Assembly: GCA_963921825.1 (NCBI GenBank)
Contig: OY997596.1
Span: 62,012,754 to 62,076,753 of the forward strand
Source: Erodium maritimum
Taxonomy: Eukaryota > Streptophyta > Magnoliopsida > Geraniales > Geraniaceae
Length of the DNA stretch: 64,000 bases
Direction of reading: 5' to 3'
Position 1 is the stretch's first letter; the number at the start of each line of letters is the position of its first letter. The notes below the pieces were generated by a model. That model did not search any database. It worked only from the letters and a program-made list of their open reading frames with translations, and was not told the DNA's origin. A program made the translations under genes and the position numbers. Shown here one piece after another: positions 22,373-33,601 of the stretch.

Positions 22373-24744
22373 AGAGCTATTCTTATATAATATAGTCTCG
22401 ACCAATAAGTAGTTCTGCTGAAACTGCAAAGCATCGGAGCTTCTCAGGTTCATCTTGTGCTATCAATTTGTTCTTTCATTTTTGCTCTTGTGGTTTGACT
22501 TGTACTTTTAGAGACCAATGTTATGTGTTTTCAAGCTTGTTCTTGCTCTCTTTTTTCCCCCTAAAGCTGTATGAATGAATGGTTGATTGCTGAATTACAG
22601 AGTTTAGGGGAGATGGGGTTTGTTTCATGTTTCAATGTACTGTGAGCCTTGAGCAGGTGAGTTACGAATCTCACTCTCGCATAACTAAACATACGCATGT
22701 ATCAAAATTTAGGATGATTGCAAAAAAGTACACCGAGGTATTCATTTTTTTGTAAGTTGTAATTTTACTAAAAAATGTCTTGAACTTGTTTTGTATAAAT
22801 TTGTTTAAAAATGATATTTTACCCTTCAAAAATTAAGTTTAAAACAAAAAAAATCAGGATTTTCACCTCTCTCACTTTTGTTCTTCCTGCCTACAAATAG
22901 GAGGAAAACTAAGAGAAATGAAGATTGTGGAATTTTCGTATTTTATTTATGATTTTATAAGGATAAAATTGTAATTTTGATTATTATTTTTTTAACGGGA
23001 CAATTTATGGCGAAAAAGATGAGATTTTTCTAAAATCTAATGTAATTATGAAAACAACTTGAAAAATAAGTATAGATAGGTGAAAAACGTGTAATCTAAG
23101 TATAATCATGTGTAATTAGCCCAAAATAGTTGTCAAGCTAAAAATTAAAGGATTTATATCATCATAATATTCTAAAATTGCAATTACGAAGACAAAAATT
23201 TAATGGCTGATTACCTTTAATACATATTATGTATTGGTAACACACTTTTAGTACTCCATATGAATTGGTAATGTATTGGACAAAACTTTGGTCAAATTTA
23301 CACCATTTTGATAATCCGTGATCAATTCATAAAGCATGTAGTTGTTCTCTTACCGATACATAAGGGGTATTAAATGATTTGTGACCAATTTATAAGGGGT
23401 ATTAAAAGTGTGTTATCAAAACATAAGGACTCTTATCGAACGTTATAAAATTTTGGGATACTAAAGTTTGTTATCAAAACGTAAGGATTTTTATCGAACG
23501 TTATAAAACCTTAAGACATGATAGGTGTGTTACCAACTCAAAAGTGTACAAAAAAAATAATTAACTCAAAATTCAAAACTTGTCTAGCTTCAGTAACTTT
23601 GGACCACTTGAGGGATAAAAAATTCATGTTTTCTCAAACCCAACAAAGCAAGTATATTAAAAGGAGAGTACATGCATGTATCATTGTATCCAACATATAA
23701 AAAAATGTTTTGATGCTCTCTTCCTTTTAAAAAGCAATCATACTCTATTACATAATGGAAGGTACCTAAATCATTTGACATTTCAACTTCCAAATGATTT
23801 CCTACCTAATTTCCATATAAGATTGTCACATCACATACAAGAAAATGTCCAAATATCTTTGTCTAAGAATTAAATATCTTTTTGTGTTTTCAAATCAATA
23901 AGCATTTGTACATAAGTTTGTGCTTAAAATTGAATTGAGTTTCAAAAAAATAGAGATAATCTTACAAGAGTGTTTAAATGTGTTGTTTTTTTTGCTGAAC
24001 TTTAATGTTTCTCTATTTACTCTATTTAAATAATAAATGACAAATATCTCTCTACTAATGAATCTGACACATTTTCATTTTATTACGAAATTCTCATTGA
24101 GAAATTAATTTTTAATTATTTCTTATGGTTTGAATCAAAAAGGGGTAACTCAATGTCCGTACCTTCACCTTTCGGTTATTCCTAAATTCTTACCAAAGTA
24201 AATGTCAACGTTTGGCATTTTCCGTCTAAAAGTTGAACGGCCGTTAAGGGAGTAACATAAAAAGTTGATAGGTTAGGGTTATGATTTGAGAATAAACAAA
24301 ATGTCTACGTTGTGACATCAAGTTTTCTCATACCATTTGAAGAATGTTTTAGAGGCACGTGACTGGTATTTTATGGGGTCAGTTACACTTAACAGATTTT
24401 GATACATTTTGACAATTAATTTGTCTTACATTTGAATTATGATTCCGTAATTGACCATAATACCATGAAGTGACATAGTGTTTTTCCAATAAAAAATCTT
24501 GACAATATGTATATATTTTTTACCGAATTTCATATATTAATATAAGGATATTTCTGTCATTTACTACCGAGAACATAAGTACCTAATCAACCCAAATCTC
24601 CATTATAATCACCACTAACAAAACTCCCCATAGCTTTAGTTTACAACAAAAAAGAAAAATAAAACATTAAAACCACACCAAAACACATGAAAGAACAAAC
24701 AAATACACAACCTTAAAAAAAACATTAAAACCTCACATCCTCCT
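22373..24744. other. Intergenic region between bZIP and HIPP (convergent genes)
   Basis: The bZIP 3' region comes first. A one-ended family A MITE follows from about 22712 (GGATGATTGCAAAAAAGTA) to about 22985. 23160-23530 holds imperfect ~60-bp repeats built on ATAAGGGGTATTAAA and AACGTAAGGA. 24150-24490 holds a family E repeat with an inverted relative at 45440-45830. No gene is supported. Confidence 0.55.
24150..24490 (+). repeat. Family E repeat, copy 1
   Basis: Shares long phrases with 45440-45830 in opposite orientation: ATTTTCCGTCTAAAAGTT, GACATCAAGTTTTCTCAT, TTTTAGAGGCACGTGAC and AACAGATTTTGATACATTTT. By eye identity is roughly three quarters. It encodes nothing. Confidence 0.75.
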
Positions 24745-26627
24745 TCACATCACAACACAAGCCGCAGGGTTCTCGTCACTGAAAGCCGTCGTGTACCGAA
24801 CCTCAGTCGAGCTGGCACGTGCGAGCTGCGCCAGTTGCGGGTCCTGCACGTTCCTCACGTGACCGGCAGGGGCCTTTTTGTCATAAACCCCCGCGGCGTA
24901 GGGGTGGGCCACCACATCGTAGGGAACGTACGGCCAGATCTCGGCCTTCTTCCCCGTCCGGTAGCTGATCCTCGACACCACCTTCGCCGGGTCAACGTAC
25001 CCAACGACCGTGACCTTGTTTGACTTCCGGTCAACGTCGACCTGGTTCACGCCCTTCATCCCCTCCACGGCTCTCTTCACCTTGCGCTCGCATCCTTCGC
25101 AGTCTATCCGAACCTTCACCTCCACGGTCTGTTTTCATGACAATAGAATAAGTTACAGCATGCACAATGGAAAGACTCGTATGTGAGGCTCACATGTGAT
25201 TGGACAAAAAAGTGGGACTCGGGACTCAAAATAGTAGGTGTTTTACAATGGGGCTTGGATGTGAGGCTTGTATTGTGAGTGAATCGATCAAATTAAGTTA
25301 AATCTGATTTTTCGTATTAAAATAAAAGGACGCGTGGCAGCACAGGATGGCTAACCGAGGACACGGGACGCGAGAATAAGGTCGCGGCCCATCCCGCAAT
25401 GGTGGGCATGGGACGCAAGCCTCAGCTCGATCCGCGTTTTTGCGGGATGTGTAAAAGCCGTCCCACAACGGGACGACCCGCATCCCGAGCCTCAGGGCCG
25501 ACCCATTGTATTAGGTATTAGGGCTCAGACAAGTATGTGGGAGTTGACTTTTTTTTGTCTTTTCCTAGGTTTTTCCTAAATTTCTGGTTGGTTTCGGTTT
25601 GTCGTTTCGTGGTCAACCATGTGCGGGGAAGGTGGTTAGATTCGACGTTACAACTAATGTGTATTAGTTTAGCTTTACCACAACCCAACTAAATATCCAT
25701 GAAACAAATAAGGAAAATGTCATGACAAAATGACCCTTATGTATAAAAGATATAAAAAGAAAATGTATACAGTAGCTTTTTTTGCTTCGATTTTGGGTTA
25801 AATACAAAAAGTTACCCAAACTATTGGTCACATACAAGATAAAATTTAGGCCCACTTTTCAATTAATAATACATATAAATAATGTATAACCAATTCATAG
25901 AAGCATGTGAATGATATATGATCAAAATAATTTGACACTTTTAAACGGTAAGTAATTTATTGTTTGTGATCAATGCTTTTGGGTAGGTTTTTATATTTTT
26001 ATTTTTATTTTCAAGTCTTTTTACTTTTTATATGGGTATCTTCGTTATTAAGACTCAAATTATGGAAAATTAAAATAAGAATAAAATTGATTAGGATGAA
26101 TTGCTTAATAATACTTAGAAATGTGTGGTACTCAAGTTTAATTTCCTACCTATAAATAGGGCTATTATGAGGATTCATGTATAGTGTATATGTATCTGTT
26201 CCAAAATAGTGAAAAGTCAAATTAATTGCATTTTTGGGTTCATTCAATGAACAAAGCCTGGAAAAGATAAAGCAAAAGGGTTCCAAAAAAAGAGCACATC
26301 CATCACTGCTCTGTTTGGATAGTGGGAAAATCAGGTACCCAAATTTTCTCTTCAAACCCAGCAAGCTTATTACTGATCTATCACAACCCAAAACAACTCA
26401 CTGATCCCAACTTCAAGAGAAAATCAGGCCGAAATCTAAGCTTTTGAGCTCGACCCAGTTCAAAACCCGATCAAATCTAGCTAATTCAAATCAAAAATCG
26501 AAGCACACATGGCTAAATTCAGAGATATACACATATATATTTATACCTGTAATTGTTTGCGTCTCTTGAGCTTGTTTCTGCCACTGGAGCAGTCGAAGAG
26601 ATGTGACACGTGATCCAGAGCTCCCAT
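24745..26627 (-). CDS. HIPP26: Heavy-metal-associated isoprenylated plant protein, HIPP26 type
   Basis: Two exons on the minus strand, 26547-26627 and 24745-25128, give 154 residues with an intron of 1418 bp. The first exon encodes MGALDHVSHLFDCSSG, the characteristic N-terminus of this subgroup. Exon 2 holds an HMA metal-binding domain with the CxxC site (IDCEGCERKVKRAV, Cys37 and Cys40). The invariant end RYTTAFSDENPAACVVM carries a CaaX box (CVVM) for farnesylation. The family binds copper, zinc or cadmium and is tethered to membranes. Arabidopsis HIPP26 also enters the nucleus, where it meets the homeodomain factor ATHB29, and is stress-induced. It is convergent with the bZIP gene and upstream of NicO on the same strand. 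Confidence 0.95.
25150..25520. repeat. GC-rich insertion in HIPP intron
   Basis: Within the AT-rich intron, about 370 bp are GC-rich and palindromic in character, bounded by GCACAATGG on the left and CCCATTGTATTAG on the right as imperfect inverted ends. It resembles a small non-autonomous DNA element. No target duplication was fixed. Confidence 0.4.
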
Positions 26628-26740
26628 TCTGAAAAAACAAAAGTAAACTCGAAGATCTATACGAGGAAGACGAATAAAATGTTTGAACACAAAAGAGAGT
26701 GAGTGACGATGTTGAATCTTCCGACAAGGGTCGTGTCCGT

Positions 26741-26747
26741 TTATATA
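26741..26747 (-). promoter_or_regulatory. TATA box of HIPP gene
   Basis: On the minus strand TATATAA stands about 115 bases before the HIPP ATG, in a position that would give a leader of roughly 80 bases. Confidence 0.6.
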
Positions 26748-27863
26748 GGAGAGGCGGCTTGTTGTGGGACCCAGTTTTCGGTTAGTTCCGTAATTACTTC
26801 ATGCAACGTGTCGGTTTCGGGTTGGTGATGGCTTGGGTTATCCCGCACCGGCCTGGTGGGTCCCGATTTATCTGTAACTGCGAATGGCGGTGGTCAACGG
26901 ATTTTACTGGGATGGGGAATCGAAGACTGGGCTCGGGCCCAGTGGAAGTAGGCCCATAAGTTGATTTGGAGTTCAACGGGCCAACTTTCGGCCCACTCTA
27001 TTCCCTTTTGCAACTTTATAGATCAGCTAAACATTATTCCTTCCACTAGAAATCATATCCATGTGATAACTGATAACAGTTGAGATGAATTTGAAAATGT
27101 GCAATGAAAAATTTATAAATAAGATGAACTATGTGAGAATGATCCAATTTTTACAAGTGTTACGAAGGTAGTTCCGTTTAACAAGACCAAACATTGGGAT
27201 GAAACTATTCCAACAAAATCTGACACTGTTCTGGTTCGACATCGAACATTCTATTGGGAATGAGCCAATGCATTATCAGATCATTATTCGACATGTAAAT
27301 AGATATTATGTTTTAATTATCTGGTTATGATATAGATGAATCAATGAAAGTAGTGTTGTCTCTGGATCATCTTAATCTGATGCCAAAACATGCATATGCA
27401 CACATTCGAACTTGAGATTGATGGTGACAAATGTGATTTCTAACTCACGTCTGTCAAACGATGAAACATGAAGTTCGATGTCTCGTCTGTCAAACGATGA
27501 AACGTGAAGTTCGATGTCTCATTTACTGAACGGCCCAAACTCTGATTACAACCAATTCGGACAAAATATTCACAACACTACCTACAATTCTATAGCGACA
27601 TTTTCTCATATGCATACTCCAGAAATGCACTCAAACCAAGAATTTGCAAACCAGAAAAACTAAACTACTCTTAATTGCTAGCAAGTTCTTATATATTCAA
27701 ATTACAACCTTAACAAAAACAAAGCAAAACAATAATCATAACTAATCTTAAATACATGCCTCAGAACCTTAAAACAAATCGAATCTCTTATCTAAATTCT
27801 AACCATTAAAACAGATTTCAAAACACAAATCTCAAAATCTCAAAACCAAGTGATGGGTTACTT
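26748..27863. other. HIPP upstream region and NicO 3' region
   Basis: HIPP promoter sequence comes first. A pair of near-identical ~45-bp units about CGTCTGTCAAACGATGAAAC lies around 27445-27525. The last part is the A-rich probable 3' region of the NicO gene. No other gene was seen. Confidence 0.5.
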
Positions 27864-30302
27864 TCAGTACAAGCTATACCCGAAGAACTGGCTAAAAATG
27901 ATGGCTAAACCGAGCGCAATAGCTATGAGTGAAGAAGCCCAAGTAAGCTTCTCGGTGATCCTAGGAACCTTCTCCTTCAAGGCCTCACTACACGACCCTA
28001 TGAACACAGTATAGCTCCCCATAGCTACCACAGTACCAACCAGGAACATACCCAAGTAGGCCGCCCCGGCGACCCGTGACGGCAACGCGAGCGCCGGCAA
28101 GACCATCATCAGGGCGTCGGGCTGCAGCCCGTGAACGATCCCGGTAGCGAACGTGGCAAACCCGATCTTCTTCTTCTTGGGATTCTCGAGCGCCTCCTCG
28201 TAGGCGCTAACGTCGCATTCCCCGTTTTCTAACGCTACGCAAGGGGTGGGGACCTCGGACGCTTCCCTGATACCCATGGCACCGATGACTAGGAGGGTGA
28301 GGCCGACGACCCTGGTGCCCCAGGTCCGGATGATCTCGATGTGGAGGCGGTCTTTGAGGAGGAGGAATATCAGGCCGAAGATGACCTGGCCGGCGTCGTG
28401 GCCACAACCCCAGAGGGCACCGACGGCCGCACTTTCCATGCGGGTGCGGCCGATGGAGAGCGGTGCCAAGGCAGCGAGGTGGTCGGGGCCCGAGAGGGTG
28501 TGGAGGCAACCAGCGAAGAACCCAGTCCAGGCGCTACTCAATAACTCGGCCCTGATAAGGCTTTTCCCGACCGTGGCACCGCCTGTGTTGGCGGCGGTTT
28601 GGAAGGTTGCGAAGGCAGGGGGCGGCAGAGCCGGGATTATCAACATTATAGTGAGAGCGGAGAGTAGTATGAATGTCCCGGCAGCAGTTGCCTAAGAAAC
28701 AAAACACTAACTGTCGTGAATTTCAATTATTTTCCTAAACATACTTATGCAATGTAATTATTCTTAAACATCAACTTAAATTCATGTAATCACATACTCA
28801 ACATCAATTAGGTAATTAACAAGATAGACTAAATGTCAATGCAAAGCCACTAGATATTAGCAACTTGAATAAATAACTTCGAATCCAAGTATTGTCAAAG
28901 CATTGTTAATGCACACAATGTACAATTTCAAATTTAAGTTCAAGAGCATAGCATAAAATTCACCTTAACGCCACAAATGAGTGGGACTATCGAAGAAGAA
29001 GAAACTTGTTTAAAACATCAAATTCAATATGAAACACGAACCACATTGCTTCCTGAACCTCTAATTTCCTCCTCGATGACAAATTAAAACACAAAAACTT
29101 CTTAACATGAATCAAATTCGAAGAAGAAGAAGAAGAAACTTGTTTAAAACCTCAATTTCAATATGAAACACGAGCAACATTGCTTCATAAACCTCTAATT
29201 TCCTCCTCAATGACAAATTAAAACACAAAAACTTCTTAACATGAATCAAATTCGAAGAAGAAGAAGAAACTTGTTTAAAACCTCAATTTCAATATGAAAC
29301 ACGAGCCACATTGCTTCATAAACCTCTAATTTCCTCCTCAATGACAAATTAAAACACAAAAACTTCTCAACATGAATCGAAATCAAAGTGAAACTGAGAT
29401 AAATAAGACAGCTTTGACCTCACAACATTTTCCTAAACAAAGAACAATTAACAACATGATTAACATCAAACTCAGTCTCACTATTCCATTTCACCTGATA
29501 ACTATAAAGAACAATTAACAAAGCAAAAACTTTATTTTTCATGCCTAAAATTGTTATAATACCAATTAAAAATCCATAAATTGTTAGAATATTAAAATAA
29601 TATGTCTTAGTGGAGGTCATTCATGTATGAGACGTCATCAGATCGCATATGCTTTCATAAATAACTACTAATTCAGTAATTCTACAATAATTTCCTTTTC
29701 TCTTCACGGAGTAGTTAAAAATCACATTGTACAAAAGCAAATATATCACAATTTAGGTCCAAATATGTTGCATCCATGTTTGAAGAAAAGAAAATTCAGA
29801 AAATTTTCCATACATCTATTTTCCTAGCAGCCAAACAACCCATTTATAACCATCATCCCAAATTTCACACTGCTCCCCTCGTCAAATTAGGCAAAAATAA
29901 AATCAACATAATGACAATCAAATTCAATCCAACTAGAATCGAATCAAACCAAAAGAACTGGTAAATTGAAACCAAACAGATCAGTACCTTCGTAAGCCCA
30001 GAGCCTCCTCCTCCAGCATCAGATTTAACGGAATGCGACTCGGGCACAGACCCTTTCGCCGAGTCAACTCGGGAAGGCGACGAGGAAATCAAATCGAAGG
30101 AAGGTCTCGATCCAGACAACGAAAACGAAGATGGGTTCTCGTGTTTGGAGGAAACCGAACTCAGCCGCCGAAACTCGGAGCGCGGCGGCGAGGTGGGATT
30201 GAGTTTGGCGGAGTCGACTCGGCCGAGTCGGGGCAGGAGAGGAGAGAACTTTAAATGAATTCTGAAAGGGGTCGGGTACGAGGAGTAGAGCAGCTTCTCC
30301 AT
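27864..30302 (-). CDS. Chloroplast NicO-type (high-affinity nickel/cobalt transport family) membrane protein
   Basis: Two exons on the minus strand, 29988-30302 and 27864-28691, encode 380 residues, close to the ~370 of the Arabidopsis relative AT2G16800. The first ~105 residues are rich in Ser, Arg and Pro with few acids (a likely plastid transit peptide) and end in a Gly-rich linker. The second exon carries about six membrane segments and the two family signatures of the H-x4-D type: HTLSGPDH (residues 169-176) and HGLQPDA (292-297), plus GCGHDAGQ. Bacterial NicO/RcnA proteins move Ni or Co with such histidines. The plant plastid members are uncharacterised as far as I know, so the metal is an inference. 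The 1.3-kb intron contains a triple tandem repeat. Confidence 0.9.
28990..29369. repeat. Three tandem ~125-bp units in NicO intron
   Basis: Each unit runs from TCGAAGAAGAAGAA through ACTTGTTTAAAAC, CCTCTAATTTCCTCCTC and AAAACACAAAAACTTCT to AACATGAATC. Units 2 and 3 are nearly identical and unit 1 is slightly diverged. GAA-run length varies between units. Confidence 0.92.
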
Positions 30303-32165
30303 TGATTCTCCTCCGTCTCTGCTCTCGAAGAAGAAATGGAGGATTTGCAGAGAGCGAGCGAGAGAGAGAAGAGAGATTGAGGATAGAGTTGGGTTTTAAC
30401 TTATATTGACTCTAAATATAACTGATTTTTTTTTTATTCCTTTGTGGTTGACTAGAGTCAAATTCAATTTTTTTTAGCTTCTCTAAATTAAAAGTGATTG
30501 AGATTTGTGTCCAATTAAATAGATACAATGAATAACTGTTTTTTTTAAAATATTTCTTTTAATTTAATTTAGAAAGTTATAATGGGATTATTTAAGAAAA
30601 AACATAGTAAAATATCGGCGAAAAAATATTATAAATTTGTCTTTTTATTCTAATGTGTATGGTAGTATAAAATGCCGATTTTACCCTTTAAAACTAATAA
30701 ATAAAAACAATGTATACAAAATTCGTCTTCGTTAATGTTCTTTGCTCTTATATAAGAATTCTGAATTTTTCTCTTTTAAAATTTAATGTTAAGTTCATAA
30801 TTTTGAAACAAAATGACTTGTTCATACGAAAATAATTAGAGCAACTGTTATGGGAGGTCGGTTCCGCGGGATCAATTTGGGAAAATGTCGGGATCAATTC
30901 CTGGGTGTGATAGTGTAGAATAGAGATTAACGTCGGACTGTCGAGAGTATAAAGAAAGAAGAAAAAGTACATTGAATTTATAAGTCGATAGACTTACCGA
31001 TGATCGGACAAAAATCGACAAGAAAAAGAAAATTAGTCACTTTTCATCATATTTCTGCTGAATTTATGAGTCAAAATCGACCCCTAACATATTTCTTACA
31101 ATAATTATGAATATCTTATTATATTATTTTTTATAATTACCCCTAAAATAATTTGAATCAGTGGATCATGTAACACGTGTGCATTTTCTACTGATTCAGT
31201 TAAGTGAGACAATTTAATGATGATAAGAGAAATGTAAGTGGGCAAGTTCAAGTGTGACGTGTCCTTCGTTTACGCGACCATTTATTGTACCACGATGGGG
31301 AAATCTCAGCATGACTTTTTCATTTTTCGACAACACAACATCCAAAACCAAAACTTTTCAATTTGTAGTAAGTAGATTTAGACTGCACTTCTCAATTTTA
31401 AATGTGCGTGGTTGTAGGATCATATCAAAATTCGTTACAATTTGATTGATTTGAAGTACTTGTGATCAGAAATTGGATTATACATGTTACGAATAATTAG
31501 AGTGTAACATTCATAATAAATATTATTTTAATTTGATAAAAAATATTTAATATTATGTTACGTATAAATATGTAAGATTGATGGGCTAGTTATTGATCAG
31601 GATTTTTTCCGATGATTAGTCAAAAGCCAAAATAATATTAGATACCGATGGGTATTTCATGGAAGTCGAATGTTCTGATCTGATGGTGAGATTTCTCACC
31701 GGTATTGATTAGCCGGTCGTGTCCGCTCCTAAATCTAATCAACTGAGACTAATTTCATCCCATAGTGAAATGGTGCTTGAATTTTAATGGGTAGCTAATC
31801 CATTTCGATTATGATAGAAATGTTAGAAATAAAGATTATGTTATGATTTTTCAATAATCAAGAAGTTATAGCCTCTAATATAAAATATGTGAATTTATAA
31901 TTTCAAGTTTAAAACAAGTTAAAAGAGAGGCTAATTCTTGTTTTAAACAAGCTTCAAATCAATTCATATAGTTTCGATCTGGTAGAATATAACTGAAAAT
32001 CAAATTGTAAACACAATATATAGAAAATAAATAACGATTATTGTGTTCAATCATTGTTTTTAGATAATCGAACATTTTGATTGGGTATATAAAATAAGGA
32101 TCCGATCGAGTCGGGTCCACCCTTTTTTGTATTCATAACTTATTATGGGAGTGGTTGAAACCTAA

Positions 32166-32422
32166 GAGCATCTCTAGTCATAGGCGGAACGATGACGGTC
32201 GACGGATTTGAAACGTCGACGGATCGTTGGCAGATATCAGCATCGATAAGTTTATTGACGACTGTATCCGTCGACGGACACAAAAAGTGAAAAACAAATT
32301 GAAAAAAAATCATTTCAGTCTCTCTCTTTCAGTCTTGTGCTTGAAAAAATATTCATATCAATCACTGATACGAATTTTTTAGTTCTATCAATTAATAAAA
32401 TGATTAATGATTAGAGGTGCTC
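32166..32422. mobile_element. Tourist-like (PIF/Harbinger) MITE with TAA target duplication
   Basis: A 257-bp element begins GAGCATCTCTAGTCAT and ends ATGATTAGAGGTGCTC, imperfect inverted repeats of 16 bases. It is flanked by TAA on both sides (32163-32165, 32423-32425). A 3-bp TAA/TTA duplication is characteristic of the Harbinger group. The inside repeats the palindrome-like GTCGACGGA. Confidence 0.75.
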
Positions 32423-33290
32423 TAAGCTTAGCCACATGGTCTCATGAGAATTATTGGTTGATGGGCGATAGAATCATAGAAAGACGAAGTTGTTCATGCA
32501 CGTGAGTTGTTCGATCTAATGCCAGAGAGACAAACTCACGAACTCGGTCATGGTACCCGCACACAAGCCCACATGAGCATGGGTAGACCCAACACCACAA
32601 GTCCAACCCAAACTCTTGTTCCTCTAACAGGCCCAATACGCCACTTTTCTATGATTTTGAAGTTATGGGTGGGGCTTTGTTTATTTGATTGGTTTTAAAC
32701 CTTTCTTTCAAGTTATCTTCCTACAATAGTACTGAAAAGACATCGTTTAAGTTGAAGAAATCGGACTGTTGACTTCAATTTTTATTAGACCGAACTTTTC
32801 ATGTTTGAAGAGGATAGTTTGTTGGTTCTCCTAGTCCTGCGTGTTATTTTTGTTAATTCACTTAATCGATTGACATTTAACAATCATCGACACCAAATTG
32901 ATCGATTCTAAAACATAAAAAACTAACGAAAAACACTGATAACTGATTCACGAGTTTTCATCTTATAAACACATTGACCTTAATGATCTATTTTTGTAAT
33001 ATTATAAAACAAATAGAATAATTTCGTTTTAGAAAAAAAAAAGTGTATTATTACAATAAAAATTATGTAGAAATAATATATAAAACATAAAAATGGACTA
33101 TAGTTCCTGAATTTTTCTCCCACAAACTTAGGAACTTAGGAACTTAGGAGATAGGGTGCTAATTTTTCATATTACTATTCCACCCATTGTCCGCTTGTCA
33201 AAAGCATTATGTTGTCCACATACAGCAAGGGCAAATACGTCATTGCCTAAAAGGATAGAGGACCCCTTACGTGTCACCCAACAAAGATGT

Positions 33291-33306
33291 CCACGTCACC
33301 GTTATC
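33291..33306 (+). promoter_or_regulatory. Possible light-response cluster upstream of HPR1
   Basis: A G-box-like CCACGTC is followed at once by an I-box (GATAA on the minus strand, TTATC at 33302-33306), about 300 bases before the HPR1 ATG. HPR1 is a light-induced photorespiratory gene, so such elements are expected; the match itself is weak. Confidence 0.3.
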
Positions 33307-33601
33307 TCATCCGCCAACGAAAGGTCCATACACTCCCGCGCAAAAATACAGCATCTCTTCACCTCTAATCATCAATCCACCCCACCGTATTACCATGTTC
33401 CACAGCCGATCATTGGGACAGAACAAACTTTCATCAAATCCAACGGCTTAAAACCGTAAACCCTATCCTGTCCCATAGAGCGCGCCCCAGTGGATCACAC
33501 AAAAAAACGGAGTAACTGAAATTTAAACAAGGTATGTAGTCTAATTTTGCTCGTAGCCACTTACTCTGCAGTGTGAAGCGAAGCTCCGAGCTAAAGCTTC
33601 A

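Larger units (their letters stand above)
30303..33601. other. Divergent intergenic region between NicO and HPR1
   Basis: 30303-30400 is the pyrimidine/purine-rich NicO leader. 30420-32150 is AT-rich without a supported gene. 32166-32422 is a Tourist-like MITE. 32440-33100 is anonymous. The last ~450 bases form the HPR1 promoter and leader. Confidence 0.5.

Noticed and set aside
27864-28691. Nickel specificity of the NicO-type protein
   Set aside because: The family name comes from bacteria; nothing in the sequence proves nickel as the substrate in the plastid.
28990-29369. Regular repeats considered as a CRISPR array
   Set aside because: Units are contiguous without spacers and the context is a plant intron.
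24745-30302. A metal-handling gene cluster acting as one system (bZIP, HIPP, NicO)
   Set aside because: The genes have separate promoters and mixed orientation, and the same families are near each other in Arabidopsis by ancestry. Shared regulation is not shown.
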